Below are positions 1 through 7,199 of a DNA stretch of 13,385 nucleotides, in pieces. Both the position numbers and the translations under genes were made by a program. Each line of letters opens with the position of its first letter. The stretch's first letter is position 1. The notes beneath the pieces were generated by a model that had not been told where the DNA came from, searched no databases, and saw only the letters and a list, made by a program, of their open reading frames with translations. This DNA is from Bacteroidales bacterium UBA1253 (GTDB lineage Bacteria > Bacteroidota > Bacteroidia > Bacteroidales > Paludibacteraceae): positions 1 through 13,385 of the forward strand of contig DBVX01000074.1 of the NCBI GenBank assembly GCA_002308815.1, written 5' to 3'.

Positions 1-455
1 GGCTGGTCGGGGTCGGCGAAGAAAGGAATTTTCTGACCGCTGACGAGTGTGTTGTTCAGGTCAATACCCGCTATACCTGTTGCGATAAGTTGGTAGGGCT
101 GTTTGCGGCGGACGGGGTTCACACTCGGACCGCCGATTTCTATCTCCTCACCTTCCACGGCGGGTCCGCCGTCAATGGGTTCGCCGTAAGCGTTGAAGAA
201 ACGGCCTGCCAGCTGGTCACTCACCTTCAGCGAGGGAGCCTTGCCAAGGAACACCACTTCAGCGTTGGTGGGGATACCCTCCGTGCCTTGGAACACTTGC
301 AGCGTCACGTCATCACCTATAATCTTAACGACCTGCGCCAACTTGCCGTTCACGGTTGCTAACTCATCGTTACCCACGCCCGTGGCTTTCAGCGAGCAGG
401 TGGCTTTCGTGATGGCGGTTATCTGCGTGTATATCTTTTGAAATGCTTTTGCCAT
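1..455 (-). CDS. atpB: V/A-type ATP synthase subunit B (N-terminal part, runs off window)
   Basis: This is the 5' part (151 codons) of the non-catalytic B subunit of the V1/A1 head, which alternates with subunit A in the hexameric ring. The reading frame begins with ATG at 455 (MAKAFQKIYTQITAITKA) and stays open to the window edge. The visible part is the N-terminal beta-barrel, with GNDELATVNGKLAQVVKI followed by VFQGTEGI, and the start of the nucleotide-binding domain, with GRFFNAYGEPIDGG and later VSGQKIPFFADPDQP. The GxxxNxxGxPID stretch is typical of rotary-ATPase B/beta-type subunits. The gene follows subunit A after 42 nt with no promoter or terminator visible between them, so it is the fourth gene of the ATPase operon. 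The symbol follows V-type naming and must not be confused with F-type atpB (subunit a). The C-terminal part, including the central nucleotide-binding site, is outside the window. Confidence 0.93.
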   Translation of the reverse strand, partial: MAKAFQKIYTQITAITKATCSLKATGVGNDELATVNGKLAQVVKIIGDDVTLQVFQGTEGIPTNAEVVFLGKAPSLKVSDQLAGRFFNAYGEPIDGGPAVEGEEIEIGGPSVNPVRRKQPYQLIATGIAGIDLNNTLVSGQKIPFFADPDQ

Positions 456-497
456 AATAGTTCCGTTTGTAACAATATTAAACTTCTAAACACTCAC

Positions 498-2255
498 TTA
501 TCCCTTGATTTGTTTCTCCGCGATCAGATCGTTGAGTTTCTTCTGATAGTCCTCGAACTGCTGGCTGTGGAACTCCGAGTAGTTCATCTGTTTGCACAGG
601 TTGATGACGCGCTTGAAATAGTCGATTACGTCAAGGAAGTTGTCAAAGTCGTAGTCGTGGCGGCAGATATCCATCACGAGGCGCAGCATATACTGCTGAC
701 GCTCCAGCGGGCAGACGGCATCAATCGCATCGAAGGCGTCCTGCTGCAGGATAACGAAGTCGATAACCTCTGATTTCCAGAATTCCTCATGGTAATTGAC
801 GGGCACGCCGTCGTCACCAAGGATGTTAATCTGCTCCTGAATCTCCTTGCCGCGCTGCAGATAGGTCTTCATGTCGTTGACCATCGGAATCCAGTCCTTG
901 TCAATCAGTTTGGAGATGTACTCCTGGAACTCTGGGTAGTCCAGATACTTGGAATAGGAGTCAATGGGGTTGACGGCGGGGTAGCGTTTCTTGTCCGCGC
1001 GGTTCTGCTCCAGAGCGTAGAAGCAGCGCGCCACTTTCTTCGTGCCTTCCGTCACAGGCTCTTTGAGGTTACCTCCGGCAGGCGAAACGGTGCCGAGGAA
1101 AGTGACGGAACCGGTCTTGCCGTTGTTCAGATAGACGTATCCGGCACGGGCGTAGAATGCGCCGATGATGGCGGACAAGTCCATCGGGAACGCGTCCTGT
1201 CCGGGCAACTCCTCCATACGGTTGGACATCTCACGGAGAGCCTGCGCCCAGCGGGATGTGGAGTCCGCCATCAGCATCACGCGAAGACCCATCGAGCGGT
1301 AGTACTCGGCGATGGTCATACTGGTATAGACGGATGCCTCACGGGAGGCGACTGGCATGTTCGACGTGTTGGCGATGATGATGGTACGTTCCATCAGTTT
1401 TCTGCCCGTGTGCGGGTCCACCAATTCGGGGAACTCCGTGAACGTCTCTACTACCTCATTGGCACGTTCACCGCAGGCTGCGATAATAACGATGTCGGCT
1501 TCTGCTTGTTTGGAAATAGCGTGTTGAAGCACGGTCTTGCCTGTTCCGAACGGACCGGGAATGAATCCTGTACCTCCCTCGCATATCGGGTTGGCGGTGT
1601 CAATGGTACGCACACCTGTTTCCAGCAGACGGAAGGGACGGGGTTTCTCGCGGTAGGCGGTGATGGCTTTCTTTACGGGCCATTTCTGAATCATTGTCAC
1701 CGTATGCTCGTTGCCTTCGCTGTCGGTCAGCACCGCCATCACGTCCTCAATGCGGTATTCGCCTGCGGGGACAACCGTCTTGACCGTGTATGTCCCTTCA
1801 AAAGTGAAAGGAACCATGATCTTGTGCGGCTGGTGGTTCTCATCCACCTCGCCGAGCCACGCTGCGGCTTCCACCTTGTCGCCGGGTTTGGCAATCGGGG
1901 TGAACTTCCATTTCTTCTCCTTGTCGAGCGGGAAGTTGTACTCACCGCGCTGCAGGAATACACCCGTCAGTTTGTCAAGATCGTTCTGCAGACCGTCATA
2001 GTTGCGGCTGAGCAGACCGGGACCGAGCGTCACTTCCAGCATGTGTCCTGTGAACTCCACCTCGTTGTCCACTTTCAGTCCGCGTGTCGATTCAAACACC
2101 TGCACGTAAGCGTTCTTTCCTGCGAACTTGATCACCTCTGCCATCAGGCGGGTCTCCCCCAGCCGGATGTAGCAGATTTCGTTTTGCGAAACAGGGCCGT
2201 CCACCTCCACCGTAACGAGGTTGGCGATGATCCCCTTAACTTTTCCTGTTGTCAT
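498..2255 (-). CDS. atpA: V/A-type ATP synthase catalytic subunit A
   Basis: This is the catalytic subunit of the V1/A1 head, which hydrolyses or makes ATP. The 585-residue length is normal for the family. Residues 1-70 form the N-terminal barrel, and about 110-190 is the extra 'bulge' region that separates A subunits from F-type beta. The P-loop GPFGTGKT is at 234-241, GER with the likely catalytic Glu is at 262-264, and DSTSRWAQALRE is at 331-342. The A-subunit signature continues as PGQDAFPMDLS from 351. From memory, this last form matches Bacteroidetes/Chlamydia/spirochete proteins better than archaeal ones. The ATG at 2255 lies 29 nt after the DUF2764 stop, and the upstream bases are AT-rich with no Shine-Dalgarno, as is usual in Bacteroidetes. 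Subunit B follows after 42 nt. The sequence does not show whether the coupling ion is H+ or Na+, because subunits I and K lie outside the window. Confidence 0.98.
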   Translation of the reverse strand: MTTGKVKGIIANLVTVEVDGPVSQNEICYIRLGETRLMAEVIKFAGKNAYVQVFESTRGLKVDNEVEFTGHMLEVTLGPGLLSRNYDGLQNDLDKLTGVFLQRGEYNFPLDKEKKWKFTPIAKPGDKVEAAAWLGEVDENHQPHKIMVPFTFEGTYTVKTVVPAGEYRIEDVMAVLTDSEGNEHTVTMIQKWPVKKAITAYREKPRPFRLLETGVRTIDTANPICEGGTGFIPGPFGTGKTVLQHAISKQAEADIVIIAACGERANEVVETFTEFPELVDPHTGRKLMERTIIIANTSNMPVASREASVYTSMTIAEYYRSMGLRVMLMADSTSRWAQALREMSNRMEELPGQDAFPMDLSAIIGAFYARAGYVYLNNGKTGSVTFLGTVSPAGGNLKEPVTEGTKKVARCFYALEQNRADKKRYPAVNPIDSYSKYLDYPEFQEYISKLIDKDWIPMVNDMKTYLQRGKEIQEQINILGDDGVPVNYHEEFWKSEVIDFVILQQDAFDAIDAVCPLERQQYMLRLVMDICRHDYDFDNFLDVIDYFKRVINLCKQMNYSEFHSQQFEDYQKKLNDLIAEKQIKG

Positions 2256-2284
2256 TGTATGTGATTTTTATATATTCGTAAATG

Positions 2285-3010
2285 TTACAGTTGCACGCCT
2301 TTCTTCATGTCGGCGACCATGGCGCGGAAGACCTGCTCACCCTGTTCGACGGTCAGCCGCGACCAGCGGTCCAGCATCTCCGCCTCAAGATAGTACGCCA
2401 GCACCAGCTCGATGGAGAAGACGAAGAAGCGTGTCTTGTCCTCCAGCCACGCGAAGCGCATCGCGTCCATCCTCTTCTCGCGTTCCATCAGGTTTTCCAC
2501 AGAGGCGAGGTCGAGTATGTCCTGCAGGTTGTCCAGAACGCCGCCCAGCCCGAAGTCTTTCTGCTGGGTGTGCGTGCGCAGGATCTCCGCCACCTCGTTG
2601 TGTCCGACAATGGCTTTGCGTACGTCAAATCCGTGCTTGCGGCAGATGGAGGCCACCAGCACGTTGTTCATATCCTGATTGAAGGCGTACCATTCGCGCA
2701 CAAAACGGTTCTTGGATTTCTGTCCGAGGTCGTAGAGCAACGCGGCGCGCAGGTCGGCTTCCGACAGAACAGACGCGGCATCGTCCCACCACGCGGGCTT
2801 GTCCGCATCGTTGGTGTCCTCGTCATGACAACGCGCAAGCAGTCCGTCTATCTTCTCCGATGAAGTAGTCATGCGCAACTGTTCCAGCAGCGGCTTGTCG
2901 CTCTCGCGCAACGACTCCTCCAATACGGACAGCAGGTCGTCAATGGAGATCGGGGAGGGTGCACCCGCTTTGAGGTCGGGCAGACCCGCGAGCAAACATT
3001 CGTAACCCAT
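2285..3010 (-). CDS. DUF2764 family protein of the V-ATPase operon
   Basis: This 241-residue soluble protein has no signal peptide or membrane segment. I recognise it as DUF2764, the family encoded between atpE and atpA in Bacteroidetes and Chlamydia (the CT309 position in C. trachomatis). It starts MGYECLLAGLPDL, which is typical of the family, and is mostly predicted helix with many charged residues. Residues 107-136 include WYAFNQDMNNVLVASICRKH. This resembles the aromatic / 'LRN-L--R' helix of V/A-ATPase subunit C (AC39), which suggests that DUF2764 may be the subunit C (d) equivalent capping the central rotor. That role is inference from operon position and this weak likeness; no enzymatic motif is seen. 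The ATG at 3010 lies 2 nt after the subunit E stop, so translation is probably coupled. Subunit A follows after 29 nt. Confidence 0.88.
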   Translation of the reverse strand: MGYECLLAGLPDLKAGAPSPISIDDLLSVLEESLRESDKPLLEQLRMTTSSEKIDGLLARCHDEDTNDADKPAWWDDAASVLSEADLRAALLYDLGQKSKNRFVREWYAFNQDMNNVLVASICRKHGFDVRKAIVGHNEVAEILRTHTQQKDFGLGGVLDNLQDILDLASVENLMEREKRMDAMRFAWLEDKTRFFVFSIELVLAYYLEAEMLDRWSRLTVEQGEQVFRAMVADMKKGVQL

Positions 3011-3012
3011 AA

Positions 3013-3597
3013 TCAGAAGAGCATCTCAATGAGTTGGGGACGGAGGAACTCCTTGAAATAAGCTACCAGTTCATCTTCTCCGAAGGAGAGTTTGTATCCG
3101 CCTTGTGCGGGACGGATCTGGAAGTCGGTCTTGATTCCTTTCACCTCGTTGATTTGTACACCCTTGTCAAGCAGTGCTTTGGCGTGAGCGGCAAAGTATG
3201 CGCGCAGCGTCTCTGCGTCTTTGGTCTCGATGACCACGCTGCCGTCTTTCGCCATCTGCTCCGCCATCTTGAGAATAAGCGACTGCATGAACTGCGGGTC
3301 GGTGGTGGCGGCTTTGACGCTCTCCTTGGTGACCAGACCATTGACAAGGTCAGTCAGGGCGGTCTTGACGGCATTGATGCTCTGTTCGGCATAGAGACGG
3401 AGTTCGCTGCGGGTGTTCTTGTCCAGTTCGGCAGCTTTCGCGGCGGCCTGGGCAGCGATGTTTTCCGCCTCTTTCTTCGCGTTCTCAACGATGGCGGCAG
3501 CTTCGGCTTTCGCCTTCTCCACAATCTGCTCCGCCTGCGCGTTGCCTTTCTCTACGCCTTCCGCGTAAATCTTCTGAGTGATTTCTTCCAGTTTCAT
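3013..3597 (-). CDS. atpE: V/A-type ATP synthase subunit E
   Basis: This is a peripheral-stalk (stator) subunit linking the A/B head to the membrane sector. The 194-residue length is usual for bacterial V/A E subunits. Residues 1-70 form a long Ala/Glu/Lys-rich amphipathic helix (EKGNAQAEQIVEKAKAEAAA and onward) that would make the stalk coiled coil. Residues 75-194 form the mixed alpha/beta C-terminal domain that contacts subunit B. It contains VVIETKDAETLRAYFA and ends in LRPQLIEMLF. This is the first gene of the operon. The 130-nt leader ahead of its ATG starts just below a Bacteroidetes-type promoter at 3732-3762. The next gene begins 2 nt after its stop. V-type naming is used here; it is unrelated to F-type atpE (subunit c). 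Confidence 0.93.
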   Translation of the reverse strand: MKLEEITQKIYAEGVEKGNAQAEQIVEKAKAEAAAIVENAKKEAENIAAQAAAKAAELDKNTRSELRLYAEQSINAVKTALTDLVNGLVTKESVKAATTDPQFMQSLILKMAEQMAKDGSVVIETKDAETLRAYFAAHAKALLDKGVQINEVKGIKTDFQIRPAQGGYKLSFGEDELVAYFKEFLRPQLIEMLF

Positions 3598-3731
3598 ATT
3601 GTTGTTATTTTATCTTTTCGTATGGCAGCAAAGACGCGACTTCCCCCGTTTGGCGACTTTTTGACAACAAAGCCCGCCGAAAACAAGCAAAAGAGAAGGA
3701 GTGATACGTCTGTTTTTGAGGTTTTTCGCGG

Positions 3732-3762
3732 CAAAAATACACTTTTTGCACCGATACGCAAA
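3732..3762 (-). promoter_or_regulatory. Bacteroidetes-type promoter of the V-ATPase operon
   Basis: Read on the minus strand, TTTG at 3762-3759 is followed by a 19-nt spacer and TATTTTTG at 3739-3732. This fits the Bacteroides primary sigma consensus (-33 TTTG, 19-21 nt, -7 TAnnTTTG). Transcription would start near 3727, giving a leader of about 130 nt before atpE. No conserved riboswitch or hairpin stands out in that leader. The -33 box lies only 12 nt beyond the end of the rnpB inverted repeat. The box match and spacing are seen in the sequence; use in the cell is inferred. Confidence 0.6.
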
Positions 3763-3774
3763 AATAAAATAGAA

Positions 3775-4146
3775 AAAAACGAAAACAGCAGGTCTGTAAG
3801 CCGGGTTCTGTGCCTTGCCTGAAAACGGATAGCCGCTCTGTGCCAAGGTGTCTGTCATTAATCTGGACGGATGCATCGCTGCATCGCTCTTACGCTCTCT
3901 ACCCTCCCGCTCGGACGAGCAGCCCTCGGACGCGGGTTTACATGAGATTGCAACACGCAGTGTAGCCGTTTCATCATCCTTGCGGATGCCATACGTCGCT
4001 GTTCCAGGGACCAGACATTGCTGCCTGCCGGCCGTTAACCGGTGCGCCGCTCTGTGTTGCCCGGACTTTCCTCTTCCCGTGAAGTATGCTTCGGAAGAAG
4101 CACTTGTCATCGGCAAGCGACAGACCGGCCTGCTGTTTTCGTTTTT
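3775..4146 (-). ncRNA. rnpB: RNase P RNA (class A-like, Bacteroidetes form)
   Basis: This is the catalytic RNA of RNase P, which removes 5' leaders from pre-tRNAs. The 5' conserved region reads GAGGAAAGTCCGGGC at 4073-4059, and its partner ACAGAACCCGGCTTAC lies at 3811-3796. Together they give helix P4. Other hallmarks are AGATTAATGACAG near the 3' side, GATGAAACGGCTACACTGCG in the middle and GTAAACCC. A P3-like hairpin (GCTTC-TTCC-GAAGC) lies just inside the 5' end. P1 is formed by AACAGCAGG (4137-4129) and CCTGCTGTT (3792-3784), and the pairing extends without mismatch to 18 bp. Mature ends are not known to the base; I used the outer edges of this helix. The gene sits between the O-antigen ligase gene and the ATPase operon with its own likely promoter. 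Open frames across it on either strand are spurious. Confidence 0.96.
3775..4146. repeat. 18-bp perfect inverted repeat bracketing rnpB
   Basis: The arm at 3775-3792 and the arm at 4129-4146 are exact reverse complements over 18 bp, with 336 bp between them. The inner 9 bp are helix P1 of RNase P RNA. The outer 9 bp extend that helix into what should be precursor or flanking sequence. On the minus strand the 3' arm ends in a run of seven T and is followed by more T-rich sequence, so the closed helix could also help end transcription. Confidence 0.85.
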
Positions 4147-4157
4147 ATTCGGTGCGG

Positions 4158-4165
4158 CAAAAGTA
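4158..4165 (-). promoter_or_regulatory. Probable -7 box of the rnpB promoter
   Basis: TACTTTTG on the minus strand (4165-4158) matches the Bacteroidetes -7 consensus TAnnTTTG exactly. It starts on the base right after the TAG stop of the O-antigen ligase gene (4168-4166). Transcription would begin around 4150-4153, just before the first arm of the rnpB inverted repeat. No clear TTTG is present 19-21 nt upstream, so the -33 element is weak or absent. Confidence 0.5.
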
Positions 4166-5494
4166 CTACAAACATTTTATTCCGCCATCGGTTCGCATTT
4201 TTTCCATCTCCATTTTCCGGGAATGTTCCGCCGCTTGTTCCATTGTAATCAGCAACAATAGTGCAAAACAGAGCTGGTAAATACCGGACACACGGGAGAA
4301 ACATGATTCGGTCAGCATACTCCATCCGTATATCAGACAGATATACATGCTTGTCCACCTCACCCGCCTGCTGTGGTAAAAAGGTGAAGTCAAAACTATA
4401 CACATAAGGAACAGCATCGCTATCGGTCCGAGTTCCATCCAAGTCTTCAGGTACTGGTTGTGAGGACCGAATGACCGATTAATCATCTCCGGAATGCCGT
4501 CCTTTTCGTATGCCCTCGCCAGATATGTGTCCGCCGTGCCGAGTCCCATACCTTTCCAACCGTAGTCAGACACATCGTGCAGAATGATATGCCAGATGTA
4601 AATGCGCGGCTCCCGGTCAAAAGGACTGATTTTAGAGTCTTCGTAGCTCACCCATTGGAAAGACCGCTTTATTTGGGGAGCGACGGTTGATTTTGTCCAG
4701 AAAACCGAACCGAATATAACCGCAAGAAAAACAACCGCGATGCCGATTCTCTTCACATACCGGTGATGTCTGTAGTGCCAGCCTGCCATCAAAAGCAAAA
4801 CCGGCATCAGAAGCAGTGTAATCCGGGTTCCAGACAGGACAATGGTCGCAAGCAGAATCAGGTTGCCTGTTCCAAGTGTCAGCAAAACACTCCATTTGGG
4901 ATAAATCTGCCTGAAATGCCGGTACAGTCCCTCTGAAGAGCATAATGCGAGAAGAATGACAGGACAGTAGTACGCATGGTGCTTGATATTGCTGACAGGA
5001 GGTATGTTAAAGAGATTCCAGACATCCCATTCTACATACAGATAGTAAATATCAACCGTGTTGTTATTTCTTGCCCAATAAACCAACAGCAAATACGCGA
5101 ACACGGAAATGAGAGTGGCTGCATACAGAACAGTCTGTATTTTGGCTATCCTGTAGTATCTGTTCACACCGAACAGCGTAGGAAGGATAACTACCAACAG
5201 GGGAATATGCTTGCCCAACATACTCCATCCATTCCCCGCATCGTCAGTCCACAAAAGGGACAACGCCTCCCATGCGATAAAAACTGTGATCAACAGCATC
5301 GGTATCTGGGTCCGGTTGATCCGCAGATATCGTCTTTGCAGCCATCTTCCTTCCAAGAGCCATGTTATGCCCCACGCAATAATAAGGGGCTGTGTGAAGT
5401 GCCACGGGAAAGGAAGCGAACACACAAAAAGCAGGAATACAAAGTAGTTCAAACATTCAGCCCCCTTGATAAATTGAGAAATAAAACGGTTCAT
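4166..5494 (-). CDS. O-antigen ligase / polymerase-like membrane protein (Wzy_C family)
   Basis: This 442-residue, very hydrophobic inner-membrane protein has roughly ten membrane segments. It carries the marks of the WaaL/Wzy superfamily: the LSGTR stretch at 220-224 at the end of a helix, then a large periplasmic loop at about 265-350. That loop contains EPRIYIWH (295-302), GMGLGT (315-320) and the HNQYL element (345-349) leading into a helix. The family joins or polymerises lipid-linked glycans at the periplasmic face. Ligase (WaaL) is favoured here because the gene ends a core-glycosyltransferase operon, but polymerase cannot be excluded. The ATG at 5494 overlaps the stop of the upstream GT4 gene as ATGA, so translation is coupled. 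The C-terminal tail is charged and cytoplasmic. The stop codon abuts the rnpB -7 box, with no terminator between them. Confidence 0.83.
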   Translation of the reverse strand: MNRFISQFIKGAECLNYFVFLLFVCSLPFPWHFTQPLIIAWGITWLLEGRWLQRRYLRINRTQIPMLLITVFIAWEALSLLWTDDAGNGWSMLGKHIPLLVVILPTLFGVNRYYRIAKIQTVLYAATLISVFAYLLLVYWARNNNTVDIYYLYVEWDVWNLFNIPPVSNIKHHAYYCPVILLALCSSEGLYRHFRQIYPKWSVLLTLGTGNLILLATIVLSGTRITLLLMPVLLLMAGWHYRHHRYVKRIGIAVVFLAVIFGSVFWTKSTVAPQIKRSFQWVSYEDSKISPFDREPRIYIWHIILHDVSDYGWKGMGLGTADTYLARAYEKDGIPEMINRSFGPHNQYLKTWMELGPIAMLFLMCIVLTSPFYHSRRVRWTSMYICLIYGWSMLTESCFSRVSGIYQLCFALLLLITMEQAAEHSRKMEMEKMRTDGGIKCL

Positions 5495-6564
5495 ATTCTG
5501 TATATTATTTTTATTTTTTCGATAAATTGGTCGTAATTATACTTCTCCTGAAAGTCCTTCTTTGCCTGTTCGCCAAGTCGTTTTCGTTCGTTGCCGTTGC
5601 GGATGAGGCTGCGGAGTACATCCGAAAGGGCATCAGTGTCATCGGGAGTAACTAGCAATCCGTTGCAGCCATCCTGCACAAATTCGGGTACTGCACCGTT
5701 GTTGCTGCTTACAGTCGCCAATCCGTATGCCATATCTTCCAATACAGTCAGAGAGAAGGCTTCCTGCACGACGGAAGGCACCACACCGATTGAGTAGTCA
5801 GACAGCATCCTGCGTATGTCGCTGCGAAAGCCCAAAAAACGTATTCTATCCTTGACGGGACTGTCCGCCAATGCCTTTTCCAATCGTGTCTTGTATTCAG
5901 GAGCGACCTCACCAGCAATGTCCAGCTGCCAAGGCAAATCCTGAATATGCTCCAATGCGCACAGCATAGGGATTACGCCTTTCTCTTCGCATATACGGCC
6001 GTGGAAGATGATGCGCGGCTTTGTATAGTCCGGATTTTGAACCAGTTCCGAATGAATGCGGACGCTGTTGTGAATAACCTCAATCTGTTTGAAAGAAGAT
6101 TCCAAACCGGCAGGTATATACTTTTTCCTCACCAATCCGCTCACGCACACGAGTGTGTCAATCTGCCGGTACGTCCATCGCCACAACGGATTGCCGCTTG
6201 CCTTACGCACAAGGTGCTGTGTGGCAACCAGACGGACGGGACGGCGACACATCCGCTTCGCCATAGCCGCTTGGAAATACGCGAAACGGCTGTTCACGTG
6301 GAGTATATCCACCTCATACCGCTCCAGCAACTTCGCCAAACGCCATGATGCCAACACGCTGAAACGGAAAAGTTTGCGCGCATACGGATAGCCGGGGCAG
6401 TCACCTATAGATTGAAAACGCGCTATCATCTTCCTATCGCTGTCCGCCGGAAACAGGAAAACGGGTTTCACTTCCCCGCTCTCTTTCACAGCGGCGGCAA
6501 GGTCGAACACATACTGTTCTCCGCCGCCCCATTTTGGGGACGATATGTAATACGCGACTGTCAT
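5491..6564 (-). CDS. Glycosyltransferase family 4 protein
   Basis: This is a GT-B fold, retaining glycosyltransferase (357 residues) likely adding a sugar to the LPS core or O-glycan on the cytoplasmic side. The N-terminus MTVAYYISSPKWGGGEQ has the Gly-rich acceptor loop typical of GT4. HGRICEEKG at about 188-196 is the donor-site Arg/Lys region. EAFSLTVLE at about 268-276 is the E-x7-E motif, followed by GAVPEFVQDG and NGLLV, the common nucleotide-sugar end. I chose the ATG at 6564 because it makes a 4-nt ATGA overlap with the GT2 stop and begins exactly at the first beta-strand. An in-frame ATG at 6582 would add only six residues and enlarge the overlap to 22 nt. The gene overlaps the ligase gene downstream by 4 nt. 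The sugar specificity cannot be read from the sequence. Confidence 0.92.
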   Translation of the reverse strand: MTVAYYISSPKWGGGEQYVFDLAAAVKESGEVKPVFLFPADSDRKMIARFQSIGDCPGYPYARKLFRFSVLASWRLAKLLERYEVDILHVNSRFAYFQAAMAKRMCRRPVRLVATQHLVRKASGNPLWRWTYRQIDTLVCVSGLVRKKYIPAGLESSFKQIEVIHNSVRIHSELVQNPDYTKPRIIFHGRICEEKGVIPMLCALEHIQDLPWQLDIAGEVAPEYKTRLEKALADSPVKDRIRFLGFRSDIRRMLSDYSIGVVPSVVQEAFSLTVLEDMAYGLATVSSNNGAVPEFVQDGCNGLLVTPDDTDALSDVLRSLIRNGNERKRLGEQAKKDFQEKYNYDQFIEKIKIIYRI

Positions 6565-7199
6565 TTCCGCTGTTTCATCCATTCATTCCACTTGACTTTG
6601 TCCTGCTCTTTGCGCTTGATGTGCAGCAGGGCGTACCGTTCGTCCTTTGGCAGATGCCAATAGAGCAGGTGTCCGCGTATGCGTTCATGCAGAGCGCGAT
6701 GCCAACGAATCCTCCCGGGACGGTTCTTGTAAAGCCGCCCCTGATAGTCGGGCCACGCCACACGTTCAGCCTCTATATCCCCCTTGCGCTGAAGGGCTTT
6801 CCTGAAAGTGCTGTCGTCCAACAGGTAATTGACACGCGGGAACTTGAAAAGTTCAATCAGCGGATGGCGGTCAATAATCGCGCGGATGTTTTCAGCCAGC
6901 CACTGTTGCGGCAACTCGTCTGCATCCAACTGGAAGATATATTCTCCCTTGCACAGACTGTTGAGATGGTTTTTGGCTTGAGCGAAGTCTCCATTGAGAG
7001 GCCATTCCCCGTATCTTGTGACGGTGTTCCCGTGTTTTCTGACAACTTGCCGCACCTCGTCTGTCACGTTGTGCTTGTCCGCTTGAACCACAATCTCATC
7101 GCCTTTTTCAAGATAAGATACCAGATAGCCCAACAGCAGGTCCAACTGCTCCGCCTCATTGCACACCGTTATCGCGTAACTGATTGTTTTCCTACTCAT
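6561..7199 (-). CDS. Glycosyltransferase family 2 protein (LPS core type)
   Basis: This is an inverting GT-A glycosyltransferase of 212 residues. It opens with the family's first strand, ISYAITVCNEAEQL. NGDFAQAKNHLN (69-80) leads to FQLDADELP, whose Asp-Ala-Asp at 92-94 is the metal/nucleotide-sugar motif. WPDYQGRLYKNRPGRIRWHR (149-168) follows, and it resembles the acceptor end of WaaE/KdtX-type core glucosyltransferases. It is slightly short, with no C-terminal membrane segment, so it should act at the cytoplasmic face of the membrane. Its ATG (7199) overlaps the kinase stop by 8 nt, and its own stop overlaps the GT4 start by 4 nt. Membership of the LPS operon is clear; donor and acceptor sugars are unknown. 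Confidence 0.9.
   Translation of the reverse strand: MSRKTISYAITVCNEAEQLDLLLGYLVSYLEKGDEIVVQADKHNVTDEVRQVVRKHGNTVTRYGEWPLNGDFAQAKNHLNSLCKGEYIFQLDADELPQQWLAENIRAIIDRHPLIELFKFPRVNYLLDDSTFRKALQRKGDIEAERVAWPDYQGRLYKNRPGRIRWHRALHERIRGHLLYWHLPKDERYALLHIKRKEQDKVKWNEWMKQRK

Noticed and set aside
789..2264. Long open frame of 491 codons on the plus strand
   Set aside because: It lies fully antisense to atpA, which has every catalytic motif. The translation has no recognisable domain and is explained by the codon bias of the real gene.
3720..3775. Simple intrinsic terminator after rnpB
   Set aside because: The T-rich run is present but no local hairpin precedes it. Only the long-range P1 helix could serve, so I recorded that as a finding instead of a terminator feature.
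3885..3945. GC-rich hairpin-like sequences (gctcggacgagcagccctcgg region) as a separate regulatory element
   Set aside because: They lie within rnpB and are part of its own helices.
3610..4116. 168-codon frame on the minus strand over rnpB
   Set aside because: It covers the conserved RNase P RNA core and gives an Arg/Ser/Lys-rich product without any family likeness. The RNA explains the sequence.
3848..4261. Plus-strand frames of 64-137 codons near rnpB
   Set aside because: They cross both the RNA gene and the end of the ligase gene, and the products show no protein-like pattern.
6565..6582. Upstream ATG at 6582 for the GT4 gene
   Set aside because: It would add six residues ahead of the first beta-strand and give a 22-nt overlap. 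The ATG at 6564 gives the usual ATGA junction.
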